A stretch of DNA of 64,000 bases. Origin: Desulfovibrio piger. Lineage in GTDB: Bacteria; Desulfobacterota; Desulfovibrionia; Desulfovibrionales; Desulfovibrionaceae. Of the stretch, positions 16,418 through 25,995 are shown in pieces. The position numbers and the translations under genes are program-made. Location of the stretch: assembly GCF_900116045.1 (NCBI RefSeq), contig NZ_LT630450.1:1523501-1587500 (forward strand), written 5' to 3'. The first letter of the stretch is position 1. Every line of letters begins with the position of its first letter. The notes beneath the pieces were generated by a model. That model was not told the origin of the DNA. It searched no databases and saw nothing but the letters and a program-made list of their open reading frames with translations.

Positions 16418-18331
16418 ATGCCGTCCACCCCCTTTTCCTTCGCCTTCGTTTCCAACTCCGCTGTGGTGGCAGAAAAAGTCCAGGCCTATGCCCAGGAACA
16501 CGGCTGGCCGCTGGAAGAAGTCCGCCTGGCCACCATGGAGGAGGCCCTGCCCGTGGCCAGACGCCTGTTCGCCCAGGGCGTGGACGTGATCCTGGGCGGC
16601 GGCGGGACCGGCAAGCTCCTGCGCCGTCACCTCAACGAACCCGTCGTCACCATCTCCCGCAGCCACATGTCCATCCTGCAGGCCCTGATGGAAGCCCGCG
16701 AATACACGGACAATGTGGCCGTGACCTGCTATGACGCCATCCCCCCCTGGACGGAACTGTTCTCCCGCCTGCTGCACATCCGCCTGCAGCCCATCCGCTT
16801 CACCAATTCCCGCGAACTGACCCTGGGCATCACCCAGGCCATCGCCCAGGGCGCCGGCTGCGTCGTGGGGGGCGGCGTCTGCGTCTCCATCGCCCAGGCC
16901 CACCACTGCCCGGGCATCGTGGTCTGCCCGGGCAACGAGGCCCTGGAGCGGGCCTTCGAGGAAGCGTCCAACATCGCCCAGGCCCGCCGCCGTGACCGCG
17001 AGCACGCGGCCTGGCTCCAGGACGTGGTCGATGCCCTGCATGAAGGGGTCATCGGTGTCGATCCCGCGGGCAAGCTGGCCATCAGCAACCCCGTGGCCAG
17101 GCAGGCCCTGGGGCGGGAGCGCCTCCGGGACGGCTGGGCGCTGCAGCACCTCGGCCTTGCCCAGAGCCTGGAGACGGGGCGGCCCACGGAAGGCACCCTG
17201 AAAGGGGAGAACGGCCAGGATCTCGTTTTCACCAGCAGCGCCGTGGTGGTCGACGGCATCCAGAAAGGGGCCCTGAGCGTCCTGACGCCCGACGTGGTCC
17301 TGACGGACCTGCAGCGGCGGCTCAAGCATTCCCGCCAGGCGGGCCTGCGGGCCAGGTTCACGCTGAACGACCTGCTGGGCGAAAGCCCCTCCATGCAGAC
17401 CCTGCGGGTCCACGCCCAGCGTTTCGCCGAATCCGACGCGGTGGTCTACATCCACGGGGAAAGCGGGACGGGCAAGGAACTGCTGGCACATGCCATCCAT
17501 AACGCCAGCCCCCGGCGCCACGCGGCCTTCGTGGCCGTCAACTGCGGCGCCCTGCCGGAAAGCCTGCTGGAGAGCGAACTGTTCGGCTATGCCGAGGGGG
17601 CGTTCACCGGTGCCCGCCGCGGCGGCAAGCAGGGCCTGTTCGAACTGGCCCAGGACGGCACCATCTTCCTGGACGAGATAGCGGACATCAGCGCCGCCGT
17701 ACAGGTCAGGCTCCTGCGTGTCCTGGAAAGCGGCGAGATCTTCCGCCTTGGCGGCGACAGGCCCGTGACCGTCAATGCCCGTGTGGTCTGCTCCTCCTGG
17801 AAAGACCTTGTGCAGGAGGTCAGGGAAGGGCGCTTCCGGGCCGACCTCTATTACCGCCTGACGCTGCTGCGCCTGGAGATGCCCCCCCTGCGCGAACGCC
17901 TCCAGGACATGACCCTGCTGGTCCGGCACATCATGCGCCGCATGGGGATGATCCACAAAAAGATGACCCCCGAGGCCATCGAGCTCCTGTGCAGCTATCC
18001 CTGGCCCGGCAACGTGCGCGAGCTGGACGCGCTGCTGCGCCGCTACTGCCTGATGTCCACCAGCGATACCTGCCAGATGCCCCTGCTGCGGGAACTGCTG
18101 CTGGACATGCGCCAGACGCAGGGCATCCTGGCCTCGCCCGGCAGGGCATCCGAAAAACGGGAGGAACAGGACCTGCCCGCAAACGGCAGCCTGCGCCAGC
18201 GCCTGCGCCTCATGGAAAAAAAGATCATCCGGCAGGAACTGGCCCGCCAGCAGTACAGCAAAAAAAGCACCGCCCGTTCCCTGGGCATCAGCCTCAATAC
18301 CCTCTGGCGCAAGATGTGCGATGCCGACTAG
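16418..18331 (+). CDS. PrpR-type sigma-54-dependent transcriptional activator
   Basis: The 637-residue protein opens with a PrpR N-terminal sensor domain (about 5-185; [19 protein letters not shown]), then a PAS-like segment (about 200-300; [21 protein letters not shown]). The AAA+ core follows, with Walker A GESGTGKE, the intact sigma-54 contact loop GAFTGA and Walker [11 protein letters not shown]. The C-terminus is a Fis-type helix-turn-helix ([17 protein letters not shown]). PrpR-type sensors bind small organic acids or their derivatives. Its place just after the TauE-sulfotransferase-DASS operon, which has a -24/-12 promoter, makes that operon the likely target. A GGAGCAGGAG ribosome site precedes the ATG. 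Confidence 0.9.
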   Translation: MPSTPFSFAFVSNSAVVAEKVQAYAQEHGWPLEEVRLATMEEALPVARRLFAQGVDVILGGGGTGKLLRRHLNEPVVTISRSHMSILQALMEAREYTDNVAVTCYDAIPPWTELFSRLLHIRLQPIRFTNSRELTLGITQAIAQGAGCVVGGGVCVSIAQAHHCPGIVVCPGNEALERAFEEASNIAQARRRDREHAAWLQDVVDALHEGVIGVDPAGKLAISNPVARQALGRERLRDGWALQHLGLAQSLETGRPTEGTLKGENGQDLVFTSSAVVVDGIQKGALSVLTPDVVLTDLQRRLKHSRQAGLRARFTLNDLLGESPSMQTLRVHAQRFAESDAVVYIHGESGTGKELLAHAIHNASPRRHAAFVAVNCGALPESLLESELFGYAEGAFTGARRGGKQGLFELAQDGTIFLDEIADISAAVQVRLLRVLESGEIFRLGGDRPVTVNARVVCSSWKDLVQEVREGRFRADLYYRLTLLRLEMPPLRERLQDMTLLVRHIMRRMGMIHKKMTPEAIELLCSYPWPGNVRELDALLRRYCLMSTSDTCQMPLLRELLLDMRQTQGILASPGRASEKREEQDLPANGSLRQRLRLMEKKIIRQELARQQYSKKSTARSLGISLNTLWRKMCDAD

Positions 18332-18380
18332 GGCGGGAGGCACGGGGCGCCGCCATCCGGCCCCGGCACAGAAAAAACGC

Positions 18381-18409
18381 TTGAAAAAAGACGCCGAACG
18401 TTGCATTCT
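18381..18409 (+). promoter_or_regulatory. Sigma-70-like promoter of the tol cluster
   Basis: TTGAAA (18381-18386), 17-base spacer, CATTCT (18404-18409). The leader to tolQ would be about 155 bases. Confidence 0.45.
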
Positions 18410-18569
18410 CCGGGCGTTCCAACGCCGCGCACAGCCGTTGTCTTCCGGGTCCGCCCGGACGGCAGGGGCTCTTTGGCGTTTTCCTTTTTCCGGTGCACAC
18501 CGTGCCGTGTCCCGGCAGGGCACAGGCTCCCTCCCAAGGCACACCCTTTTCCATCTCCAGGAGTGATAC

Positions 18570-19265
18570 ATGGAGTTCAGTTTCTTTTCGATGATCAGCC
18601 AGGCCAGTCTCGTGGCCAAGATCGTGCTGTGCATCCTGGTGCTCATGTCCGTGGGCAGCTGGGGCATGATGATCCAGAAAACCCTGGCCCTCAACGCCGC
18701 CTACCGCAAGGCCCTGCAGGGCACCGACCTGTTCGAGAAGGCCCCCAGCCTGCGCGAGGCCGTGCTCTCCCTGGGCTCCGACCGCGCCTCCCCGCTCTAT
18801 TTCGTGGCCCATCAGGGCGTGATGGAGTTCAACCGCTCCAAGGAGGCCGGCAACAGCAGCGAGATCGTGGTGGACAACGTGCGCCGCTCCCTGCGCCAGG
18901 GCGTGGCCAGCGAGATGGCCCGCCTGGAGCGCTCCCTTTCCCTGCTGGCCACCACCGCCAACACGGCCCCCTTCATCGGCCTGTTCGGCACGGTGTGGGG
19001 CATCATGCACTCCTTCCACTCCATCGGCCTGCTCAAGTCCGCCTCCCTGGCCACGGTGGCCCCCGGCATCTCCGAAGCCCTGGTGGCCACGGCCATCGGC
19101 CTGGGCGTGGCCGTGCCCGCCACCATCGGGTTCAACATCTTCATGGGCAAGCTCTCGCAGGTGGACACCCTGCTGGTGAACTTTGCCGGCGTGTTCCTCA
19201 ACCGCGTGCAGCGCGAACTCAATGCCCACCGCCCCGTGCAGCGCACGGGCGCCACGGAGATGTAA
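18570..19265 (+). CDS. tolQ: TolQ, proton-channel subunit of the Tol-Pal system
   Basis: The 231-residue protein has three membrane segments: an N-terminal one ([20 protein letters not shown]) and a pair near residues 125-190 with [21 protein letters not shown] and [16 protein letters not shown]. These conserved features belong to the MotA/TolQ/ExbB family. With TolR it uses the proton gradient to energise TolA. AGGAG precedes the ATG by 7 bases. tolR begins one base after its stop. The TolQ rather than ExbB label comes from the tolB and pal genes downstream. Confidence 0.92.
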   Translation: MEFSFFSMISQASLVAKIVLCILVLMSVGSWGMMIQKTLALNAAYRKALQGTDLFEKAPSLREAVLSLGSDRASPLYFVAHQGVMEFNRSKEAGNSSEIVVDNVRRSLRQGVASEMARLERSLSLLATTANTAPFIGLFGTVWGIMHSFHSIGLLKSASLATVAPGISEALVATAIGLGVAVPATIGFNIFMGKLSQVDTLLVNFAGVFLNRVQRELNAHRPVQRTGATEM

Positions 19266-19266
19266 G

Positions 19267-19722
<456 letters not shown>

Positions 19723-19728
19723 TCAGCG

Positions 19729-20730
19729 ATGAACTGGGCCTCGTATCTTCTTTCCCTCTGCCTGCATCTGGCGGTCTTCCTGCTGATCATGTTCTGGCCC
19801 AGCTCGCCGCCGGTGAACCTGGAGACGCCGCCGGTGATGATCAGCCTGGTGGACGGCGCTCCGGGCGGCAACCGCACGCCCTCGAGCATCCTGGGCAAGA
19901 TGGGCAAGCCCACGGACGGCCCCAAGGACGTCTCGCCCCCGGCCAAAAAGGCCGACGCGGCCGCGCCCGAACGGCCGGAGGTCAAGGCCGACCCCACGGC
20001 GGACAAGGCCCGCCCGGTGGAGGCCAAGCCCGAGCCCCGGGTCGAGCACAAGCCGGAGCCCAAGCCGGAGGTCAAGCCCAAGCCCAAGCCCGAACCCAAG
20101 GACGCCACCCCCGTGGCCGACAAAAAAGACAAGAAAAAGAAAGAGGACAAGAAAAAGGACGACGACAGGAAGCCCGAAAAGCCCAGGAAGGACGACAAGA
20201 AGAAGGACGACAAGAAGTCCACGCCCAAGGATGACAAGAAGACCGACAAAAAGGCCGACAAGCCGTCCCAGGGCGACCCCGTGGCCGCGGCCATGAAACA
20301 GGCCCGCCGCGAGGCCACCTCCCGCGTCGAATCCGGGGACAGGGGCAGCAGCGTGGAACAGGCCCTGGCCCAGGCCCGCCGCAATGCCGGCGGCGATGGC
20401 GGCGGTGGCGGCGGCGAGGGCGACGGCCCCGGCGGCGGTGGCCTCAACGACGTCTACATGGGCCAGGTCATGCTTGCCGTGCGTCCCAACTGGAGCTTCA
20501 CCTCCGCCACGCGCCTGAACCTGGTCTGCGTTGTCCGGGTCAAGGTCAACCTGCAGGGCGAGGTGGAAAAAGTCGACGTGACGCAAAGCTCCGGCAACGC
20601 GCAGTACGACTCCTCGGCGGCCAACGCCATCTGGCGCACCAGCCGGGCGGGGGCCTTCCCGCCGCCGCCGTCGGAACAGTACACCGAGCTGGACCTTGTC
20701 TTCACCCTCAATGAACTCATGGGCCGCTAG
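19729..20730 (+). CDS. tolA: TolA-like periplasm-spanning TonB-C protein
   Basis: The 333-residue protein has an N-terminal membrane anchor (LCLHLAVFLLIMFWP), then a long Pro/Lys/Asp-rich stretch (about 70-190; PKPEVKPKPKPEPK and many KKDD repeats) that would span the periplasm. A Gly-rich hinge (GGDGGGGGGEGDGPGGGG) leads to a C-terminal TonB/TolA domain (MLAVRPNWSF...VVRVKVNLQGEVEKV). It begins 6 bases after tolR, so it is the TolA equivalent of this operon, connecting TolQR to Pal and TolB. The TonB-like spacer could also serve outer membrane transport, but operon context favours TolA. Confidence 0.87.
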   Translation: MNWASYLLSLCLHLAVFLLIMFWPSSPPVNLETPPVMISLVDGAPGGNRTPSSILGKMGKPTDGPKDVSPPAKKADAAAPERPEVKADPTADKARPVEAKPEPRVEHKPEPKPEVKPKPKPEPKDATPVADKKDKKKKEDKKKDDDRKPEKPRKDDKKKDDKKSTPKDDKKTDKKADKPSQGDPVAAAMKQARREATSRVESGDRGSSVEQALAQARRNAGGDGGGGGGEGDGPGGGGLNDVYMGQVMLAVRPNWSFTSATRLNLVCVVRVKVNLQGEVEKVDVTQSSGNAQYDSSAANAIWRTSRAGAFPPPPSEQYTELDLVFTLNELMGR

Positions 20731-20893
20731 CCGGTCCGTCAAGGCGGTCGTGCCCGGTGGTACGGCCGCCTTGCCGTCTTGGGGATCCTGCCCGCCGGGA
20801 CCGGTCCCCCCGATCCCTCCGGCGTTGCGTTGCGCCGGGAGCGCCGCCTGCGGGCTGCGCCGTCATGCCCCTGTATGCCCTCATGGAGGTCAC

Positions 20894-21694
20894 ATGAAAC
20901 GAACCCTTTCCCGCCCGGCGGCCCTCCTGTCCCTGCTGCCGGTCTTCCTGCTGTGCCTGGCACCGCTGCACGCACGGGCCGCGGGCGCCGCCGCCGCGGA
21001 CGTGGCCAACGGCTACGCCGGTGAGGCCATGGCCAAGATCCTGGCCAACTGGGCCGCCCCGGCCGACCGCGGCAAGGTGCGCATCGTGGTGCGCGTGGAC
21101 GCGGAAGGCAAGGTGGAGCGCTGCGGCTATCTTGAAAAGTCCGCCAGCCAGGCCCTCAATGATTCCGTCTGCAGCGCGGTCATGAAGACCGCGGACCTGG
21201 GCAAGCCGCCCTACGGCATGAGCCAGGACGTCTACCTGACCTTCTGGCAGGGCGGCATGGCCGACCTTTCCGGCATCAGCCGCCGCCAGGCCGCCCGCAA
21301 GGCCTCCGGGGCCGGCGCGCCTGCCGTTGCTGCCGCGCCGGAGGACAGGAGCGGGCCCGTCACGCTGGACAGCAAGCCCGCCACCCTGACCACGCCGCTG
21401 AAAGCCCAGGACGCCTACGGCCCCGGCCACGCGGCCTATTTCCGCAAGCTGGTCAGGGAGCTGCGCGATGCCACCTACATCCCCGCAGAACTGGCCAAAG
21501 GTACCTATTATGCCACGGTGCGCCTGGAGCTGGACGCCACGGGGAAGATCCTCAATCACAGCCTCCTGCAGAGCAGCGGCAGCGAGCTGCTTGACAGATA
21601 TGTCCGGCAGGGCATACGCCGGGCAGGAAAGGTCAGCCCCCCGCCCGCGGCTGTGGGCAGATTTGTGAACGTCACCCTAACTCTGGTGCGCTAG
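20894..21694 (+). CDS. Exported protein with two TolA/TonB-C-like domains
   Basis: The 266-residue protein has a signal peptide (LLSLLPVFLLCLAPLHARAAG) and two segments that resemble TonB/TolA C-terminal domains: VRIVVRVDAEGKVERCGYLE near residue 60 and YATVRLELDATGKILNHSLL near residue 210. No membrane anchor remains after cleavage, so it would be periplasmic. It lies between tolA and tolB, 26 bases before tolB, where many Proteobacteria have nothing. It may be a soluble partner or competitor of TolA. ATGGAGGTCAC before the ATG at 20894 provides a good ribosome site. Confidence 0.72.
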   Translation: MKRTLSRPAALLSLLPVFLLCLAPLHARAAGAAAADVANGYAGEAMAKILANWAAPADRGKVRIVVRVDAEGKVERCGYLEKSASQALNDSVCSAVMKTADLGKPPYGMSQDVYLTFWQGGMADLSGISRRQAARKASGAGAPAVAAAPEDRSGPVTLDSKPATLTTPLKAQDAYGPGHAAYFRKLVRELRDATYIPAELAKGTYYATVRLELDATGKILNHSLLQSSGSELLDRYVRQGIRRAGKVSPPPAAVGRFVNVTLTLVR

Positions 21695-21719
21695 ACACCA
21701 CCACAAGGACCATTACGCC

Positions 21720-23033
21720 ATGAAACGTCTTGCCATCCTTTTGGCCCTGGCCGTCACGCTGTCCCTGGGCAGCGCCGCCCAGGCCGCCATGCGTGTCGAT
21801 ATCTACGGCCCCGGCCAGAATATCGTGAACCTCGCCCTGGCCGCGCCCCTCACCGGTCCCCAGAAGCAGGCCAGCGGCATGGGCGCCAAACTGCAAAAGC
21901 TGGTGGAGGAGAACCTCAGCTTCCTGCCCTTCATGCGCCTGACGCCCGCCTCCTCCGTGCTGGGCGGCACCCTGCTGCCCGGCTACGAGCCCCCGAGCCT
22001 GGATTTCAAACGCTTCCAGCTGGCCGGTTCGGACATCGTGGTCACCACCTACTGGCCCCACGGCGACAGCGGCACCAGCTCCGTGCAGATCCGCGCCTTC
22101 GAGACCAATACCGGCGGCCGCCTGTTCGGCAAGGAATATCCTCAGGTGCGCACCGGCGACCTGCCCGAAGTGGCCGACCGCTTCTGCGCCGACCTGCTCG
22201 AAGTGCTGACCGGCAGCGGTGCCTTCTTCCGCTCCACCCTGGCCTTCGTCAAGAAGTCCGGCCGCCTGTCCGCCAACGTGTGGCTGGTCAAGCCCACGGG
22301 CCGCGACCTGCGCCAGATCACCAACATCAAGGGCGAGGCCATGTCCCCGGCCTGGTCCCCGGACGGCCGCTTCATCGTCTTCACCCATATCGACGAAAAA
22401 TCCCACTCCCTGGGCGTATGGGACCGCAAGAAGGGCAGCGTGCAGCGCGTGCGCTTTCCCGGCAACGTGGTCATCGGGCCGTCCTTCACGCCCGACAACA
22501 AGGTGGCCGTGGCCCTTTCCAACGGCCGTTACCCCGTCATCTTCCTGCTGAACCACGGCTTCCAGAAGGAGCGCATCCTCGAAGGCGGCAACTCCATCAA
22601 CGTTTCGCCCACCTTCGACAAGACCGGCACCAAGATGGCCTTCACCTCCTCGCGTCTGGGCGGCCCCCAGATCTTCATGAAGGACCTGAGCTCCGGCAGC
22701 ATCACCCGCGTCAGCAAGAACGGCGGCTACAACACCGAGGCCAACCTCTCGCCTGACGGCACCCTGGTGACCTACAGCCGCATGACCGAATACGGCCACC
22801 GCATCTTCGTGCAGGACATGGTCACCGGCCTGGAACGCCAGATCACCTTCGGCCCCGGCAGTGACGAGCAGCCCTCCTTCTGCGCCGACAGCTACTTCAT
22901 CGCCTTCGCCTCCAGCCGGGGCGGCTCCCGCGGCATCTACCTGACCACCCGTCACGGCGGCGACGCCAAAAAGGTGCCCACCGGCGGCGGCGCGGCCTCG
23001 TTCCCCCGCTGGGGCATGCCCGACGGCAAGTAG
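21720..23033 (+). CDS. tolB: TolB, periplasmic beta-propeller of Tol-Pal
   Basis: The 437-residue protein has a signal peptide (LAILLALAVTLSLGSAAQAA), an N-terminal alpha/beta domain and a six-bladed WD40-like propeller with repeats such as MSPAWSPDGRFIVFTH, NVSPTFDKTGTKMAFTSSR and EANLSPDGTLVTYSR. TolB binds Pal and TolA in the periplasm. Length equals that of E. coli TolB. The start at 21720 gives the complete signal peptide. Confidence 0.95.
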   Translation: MKRLAILLALAVTLSLGSAAQAAMRVDIYGPGQNIVNLALAAPLTGPQKQASGMGAKLQKLVEENLSFLPFMRLTPASSVLGGTLLPGYEPPSLDFKRFQLAGSDIVVTTYWPHGDSGTSSVQIRAFETNTGGRLFGKEYPQVRTGDLPEVADRFCADLLEVLTGSGAFFRSTLAFVKKSGRLSANVWLVKPTGRDLRQITNIKGEAMSPAWSPDGRFIVFTHIDEKSHSLGVWDRKKGSVQRVRFPGNVVIGPSFTPDNKVAVALSNGRYPVIFLLNHGFQKERILEGGNSINVSPTFDKTGTKMAFTSSRLGGPQIFMKDLSSGSITRVSKNGGYNTEANLSPDGTLVTYSRMTEYGHRIFVQDMVTGLERQITFGPGSDEQPSFCADSYFIAFASSRGGSRGIYLTTRHGGDAKKVPTGGGAASFPRWGMPDGK

Positions 23034-23132
23034 TTGCGTGCGGATTTTGTAAAATCCGGGGCCCCTGCCCGGCTTTTCGGGAAAAACCGGGCAGATTTCT
23101 GGAAAAAATAGGGGAATCCCCCCTATCCTGAC

Positions 23133-23160
23133 TTGACAAAACTTGGTTCACATATACCAT
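23133..23160 (+). promoter_or_regulatory. Promoter of pal
   Basis: TTGACA (23133-23138), 16-base spacer and TACCAT (23155-23160). It gives pal its own transcript in addition to readthrough from tolB, with a leader of about 80 bases. Confidence 0.5.
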
Positions 23161-23247
23161 CCGTTCTGCGGATGGATACCATCCATCCGCTGTGTACAGA
23201 AAGGAAAGGTACCTTTTTGGAGTTAGAGCTGTTCAGGAGGACACACA

Positions 23248-23715
23248 ATGAAACGCTACGCTCTTATCCTTGCTCTGGTTATGGCCCTCGCCGCCGGTTT
23301 CGGCTGCGCCAAGAAGACCCAGGACGCTACCGGCGATGTCGATGACATGAGCCCCGAAATGCGTGCTGCCATCCAGCAGATCACTGACGGTCGCGTGCTG
23401 TTTGCTTTCGACAAGTTCGACATTCAGCCCCAGTACAAAGACATGCTGACCGCCAAGGCTGAACTGATGAAGAAGTATCCCAGCATCCGCGTGCGCATCG
23501 AAGGCAACTGCGACGAACGCGGTACCCAGGAATACAACCTGGCCCTGGGCGAACGCCGCGCCCGTGCCGCCTATGACTACATGGTCCGCCTGGGCGTGAA
23601 CCCCGGCCAGCTGGAAATGATCAGCTACGGCAAGGAAAAGCCCGCGGTGCAGGGTACCGGCGAAAGCGTGTGGGCCCAGAACCGCCGCGACGACTTCTGC
23701 GTGATCGCTCACTAG
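23248..23715 (+). CDS. pal: Pal, peptidoglycan-associated lipoprotein
   Basis: The 155-residue protein has a lipoprotein signal ending AGFGC (Cys20; the -3 residue is Gly, not the usual Leu) and an OmpA-like domain. The domain shows VLFAFDKFDIQPQYKDML, IEGNCDERGTQEYNLALGERRA and the closing NRRDDFCVIAH. This domain binds meso-diaminopimelate in peptidoglycan. The codon use is noticeably more T-rich and biased than that of its neighbours, as in highly expressed genes. A strong terminator follows at once. Confidence 0.95.
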   Translation: MKRYALILALVMALAAGFGCAKKTQDATGDVDDMSPEMRAAIQQITDGRVLFAFDKFDIQPQYKDMLTAKAELMKKYPSIRVRIEGNCDERGTQEYNLALGERRARAAYDYMVRLGVNPGQLEMISYGKEKPAVQGTGESVWAQNRRDDFCVIAH

Positions 23716-23736
23716 TCGCCGGCCATACGGCTTTCA

Positions 23737-23766
23737 GGGTCGCCTTTCGGGGCGACCCTTTTTTTT
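23737..23766 (+). terminator. Rho-independent terminator after pal
   Basis: An 8-bp perfect stem (GGGTCGCC / GGCGACCC, 23737-23744 / 23751-23758) with a 6-base loop is followed by eight T residues. It ends the tol-pal cluster. Confidence 0.92.
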
Positions 23767-23926
23767 CGTCCCCGGCCCGGGAGCCGCCCCTTGCGGGGCC
23801 GTACGGCTAAGGCTACACTGCTCACGAAAACCCGGGGACTTCCCGTTTTTCTTTCCCTGCCTGTCCGGGCAACAGGCCACGCAGACACTGCCTGCCCGTT
23901 TTGCAGTGCGCGCAGCAAGGATCCAC

Positions 23927-24889
23927 ATGAAGATAGTTGTGCTTGACGGCGACGTCATCAACCCCGGCGACATCAGCTGGGCGCCCCTGGAAAAACTGGG
24001 AGAGGTGGTCATCCACGGCCATACGCCCGAGGACATGATCGCGGCGCGCGCCGCCGGTGCGGACGTGCTGGTCACCAACAAGGTCCCCCTGCGGGCGGCC
24101 ACGCTGTCCCGCCTGCCCGACCTGCGCATGGTGGCCGTCCTGGCCACGGGATACGACATCATCGATACCGCCGATGCCGCCGCGCGCGGCATCCCCGTCT
24201 GCAATGTGGTGGCCTACGGCGTGGACGACGTGGCCCAGCACGCCTGGGCCCTGCTGCTGGAGCTGTGCCGCCGCACCAGCGAACATACGGCCAGCGTCCG
24301 TGCCGGGGAATGGAAAGACACCTGGTGCTACTGGAAGACCACGCCTGTCTGCCTGCGCGGGCGGACCCTGGGCGTCATCGGCTTCGGCTCCATCGGCCGC
24401 CGTGTGGGCGAGCTGGGGCACGCGTTCGGCATGTCCGTCCTGGCCAACTGCCGCACCCCCCGCAACCCTCCGTCCTACAGCCCGTTCGCCTTCGCCTCCA
24501 CGGACCAGATCTTCCAGCAGGCCGATGTCATCTCCCTGCACTGCCCGCTGACCGATGCCACCCGGGCCATCATCAACGCCAGGGCCCTGGCCCGCATGAA
24601 GCCCGGCGCCATCCTCATCAACACGGCCCGCGGCCCCCTGCTGGACGAGGCCGCCGTGGCCGAGGCCCTGCGCAGCGGTGCGCTGGGCGGCCTGGGCGTG
24701 GACGTGCTGGCCAAGGAGCCCCCCACGGCGGACAATCCCCTGCTGCACACGCCCAATACCCTCATCACGCCCCATATGGCCTGGGCCACGGCCCGTTCGC
24801 GGCAGAACATCATCAACCTCACGGCCGAGAACATCCTCCGCTGGCAGCAGGGCACGCCCGTCAATGTGGTCAACGGCGTGAAGGACTGA
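23927..24889 (+). CDS. D-2-hydroxyacid dehydrogenase (hydroxypyruvate/glycerate reductase-like)
   Basis: The 320-residue protein has the two-domain fold of this family: NAD-binding VIGFGSIGRRVGELGHAFGM near residue 145-165, the catalytic Arg in NTARGPLLDE, the Glu in KEPPTADNPLL and the His in ITPHMAWAT. Sequence style is closest to glycerate dehydrogenases (HprA type), which reduce hydroxypyruvate or glyoxylate with NAD(P)H. AAGGA lies 6 bases before the ATG. The start at 23927 gives the family's MKIVVLDG opening. Confidence 0.88.
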   Translation: MKIVVLDGDVINPGDISWAPLEKLGEVVIHGHTPEDMIAARAAGADVLVTNKVPLRAATLSRLPDLRMVAVLATGYDIIDTADAAARGIPVCNVVAYGVDDVAQHAWALLLELCRRTSEHTASVRAGEWKDTWCYWKTTPVCLRGRTLGVIGFGSIGRRVGELGHAFGMSVLANCRTPRNPPSYSPFAFASTDQIFQQADVISLHCPLTDATRAIINARALARMKPGAILINTARGPLLDEAAVAEALRSGALGGLGVDVLAKEPPTADNPLLHTPNTLITPHMAWATARSRQNIINLTAENILRWQQGTPVNVVNGVKD

Positions 24890-25046
24890 GCAGCGACCGA
24901 ACCAATACCGGAGGCGCGGGCACGGCCCCGACGGCTGTGCCCCTTCTCCCCACGGGACGGCAGACAGCGCCTGTCCGGCCCCTCCCCCGCGGCACGCGCC
25001 GGAACAGGGACGCCGCCTTCCGCCCCACAAGCCATCCGAGCCCATC

Positions 25047-25844
25047 ATGTTTTTCGACATCCATACCCACGCCTTCCATCCCAAGATCGCCCACAAGGCC
25101 GTGGAGCACCTCAACACGGTCTACCATCTCGACTGCCGCGGTGACGGCACCATCGAACACCTTCTGGAGCGTGAAAAGGCCGCCGGCATCGACAGATGCA
25201 TCGTCCTCTGCGCGGCCACGGCCCCCGCGCAGGTCATCCCGGCCAACAATTACGCCATGAAGCTGCAGCGGGAACACGAGGAAGTCATCGGCTTCGGCAC
25301 CCTGCATCCGGCCTATGTGGACTGGGAAGACGAACTGGAGCGCATGAAGGCGGGCGGCCTGCGCGGCATCAAGCTCCATCCCGATTTCCAGGGCTTCGCG
25401 CTCAATGACCGGCGCCTGCTGCCCATCTTCGAGAGCGCCCAGGACGACTTCGTCTTCGAGATCCATATCGGCAGCGACGATCCCCTGGACAAGGCGCCGT
25501 CCAGCCCCTTCATGCTGGCCGACCTCATGCGCTCCTTCCCGCGCCTGCGGGTCATCGGGGCCCATTTCGGCGGCTACCAGATGTGGGACTACAGCCTGGA
25601 GGCCCTGGGCGACTTCGAGAACCTCTGGATAGACACCTCCAGCACCACGCCCTATGTGACGCCCTCGCTCCTGCAGCGGCTGCTGGCCCGCCATGACCCG
25701 GACAGGCTGCTGTTCGGCACGGACTGGCCGCTCTACGACCCCGTCCACGAACTGGAGCGCCTGCGTACCATGAGCGGCCTTGGCGAAGATGCCGTGGAGC
25801 GCATCCTCAGCAATGCAGGCCGCCTGCTGGGCATCGGGGCTTGA
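25047..25844 (+). CDS. Amidohydrolase-family metal-dependent hydrolase (TIM barrel)
   Basis: The 265-residue protein starts MFFDIHTHAFHPK, the H-x-H metal motif of amidohydrolase-2 proteins. The other metal ligands fit VIGAHFGG and the closing LFGTDWPLYDP. Related proteins are decarboxylases or hydrolases of ring or lactone compounds. No neighbour fixes the substrate. It lies 157 bases after the dehydrogenase and may share its message. The -35 of the SRP RNA promoter overlaps its stop codon. Confidence 0.85.
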   Translation: MFFDIHTHAFHPKIAHKAVEHLNTVYHLDCRGDGTIEHLLEREKAAGIDRCIVLCAATAPAQVIPANNYAMKLQREHEEVIGFGTLHPAYVDWEDELERMKAGGLRGIKLHPDFQGFALNDRRLLPIFESAQDDFVFEIHIGSDDPLDKAPSSPFMLADLMRSFPRLRVIGAHFGGYQMWDYSLEALGDFENLWIDTSSTTPYVTPSLLQRLLARHDPDRLLFGTDWPLYDPVHELERLRTMSGLGEDAVERILSNAGRLLGIGA

Positions 25845-25870
25845 CAGCACCCCCCTTTTACGGCTAGCTT
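25841..25870 (+). promoter_or_regulatory. Promoter of the SRP RNA gene
   Basis: TTGACA (25841-25846, overlapping the amidohydrolase stop codon), 18-base spacer, TAGCTT (25865-25870). The predicted start near 25876 fits the 5' end of the folded RNA. Confidence 0.65.
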
Positions 25871-25874
25871 GCCC

Positions 25875-25958
25875 TCAAGCCGGACGGCGGCAGCACTGCC
25901 AACCCCGTCAGGTTCGAAAGAAAGCAGCGGTAACAGCCGCTGCCGGGTGTCCGGCCCA
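25875..25958 (+). ncRNA. ffs: Small signal recognition particle RNA (4.5S RNA)
   Basis: The segment contains GTCAGG, GAAAGAAAGCAGC and GCCGGGTGTCCGG in the order of the conserved SRP Alu-less hairpin tip that Ffh binds. The ends pair: GCCGGAC (25879-25885) with GTCCGGC (25949-25955), and GGCGGCAGC with GCTGCCGG-type sequence inside, making one long hairpin. Length of about 80 bases matches the short bacterial form. The RNA works with Ffh and FtsY in membrane protein targeting. A promoter and a terminator flank it exactly. Ends are approximate. Confidence 0.9.
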
Positions 25959-25960
25959 CA

Positions 25961-25995
25961 AAAGCCGCGAGCGTGGAAACGTTCGCGGCTTTTTG
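25961..25995 (+). terminator. Terminator of the SRP RNA gene
   Basis: AAAGCCGCGA (25961-25970) pairs with TCGCGGCTTT (25983-25992), extended inside by CGT/ACG around a GGAA loop, and is followed by more T residues. Confidence 0.9.

Noticed and set aside
16037..18694. A minus-strand open frame of 885 codons
   Set aside because: Antisense to the PrpR-type activator, whose domains are unambiguous.
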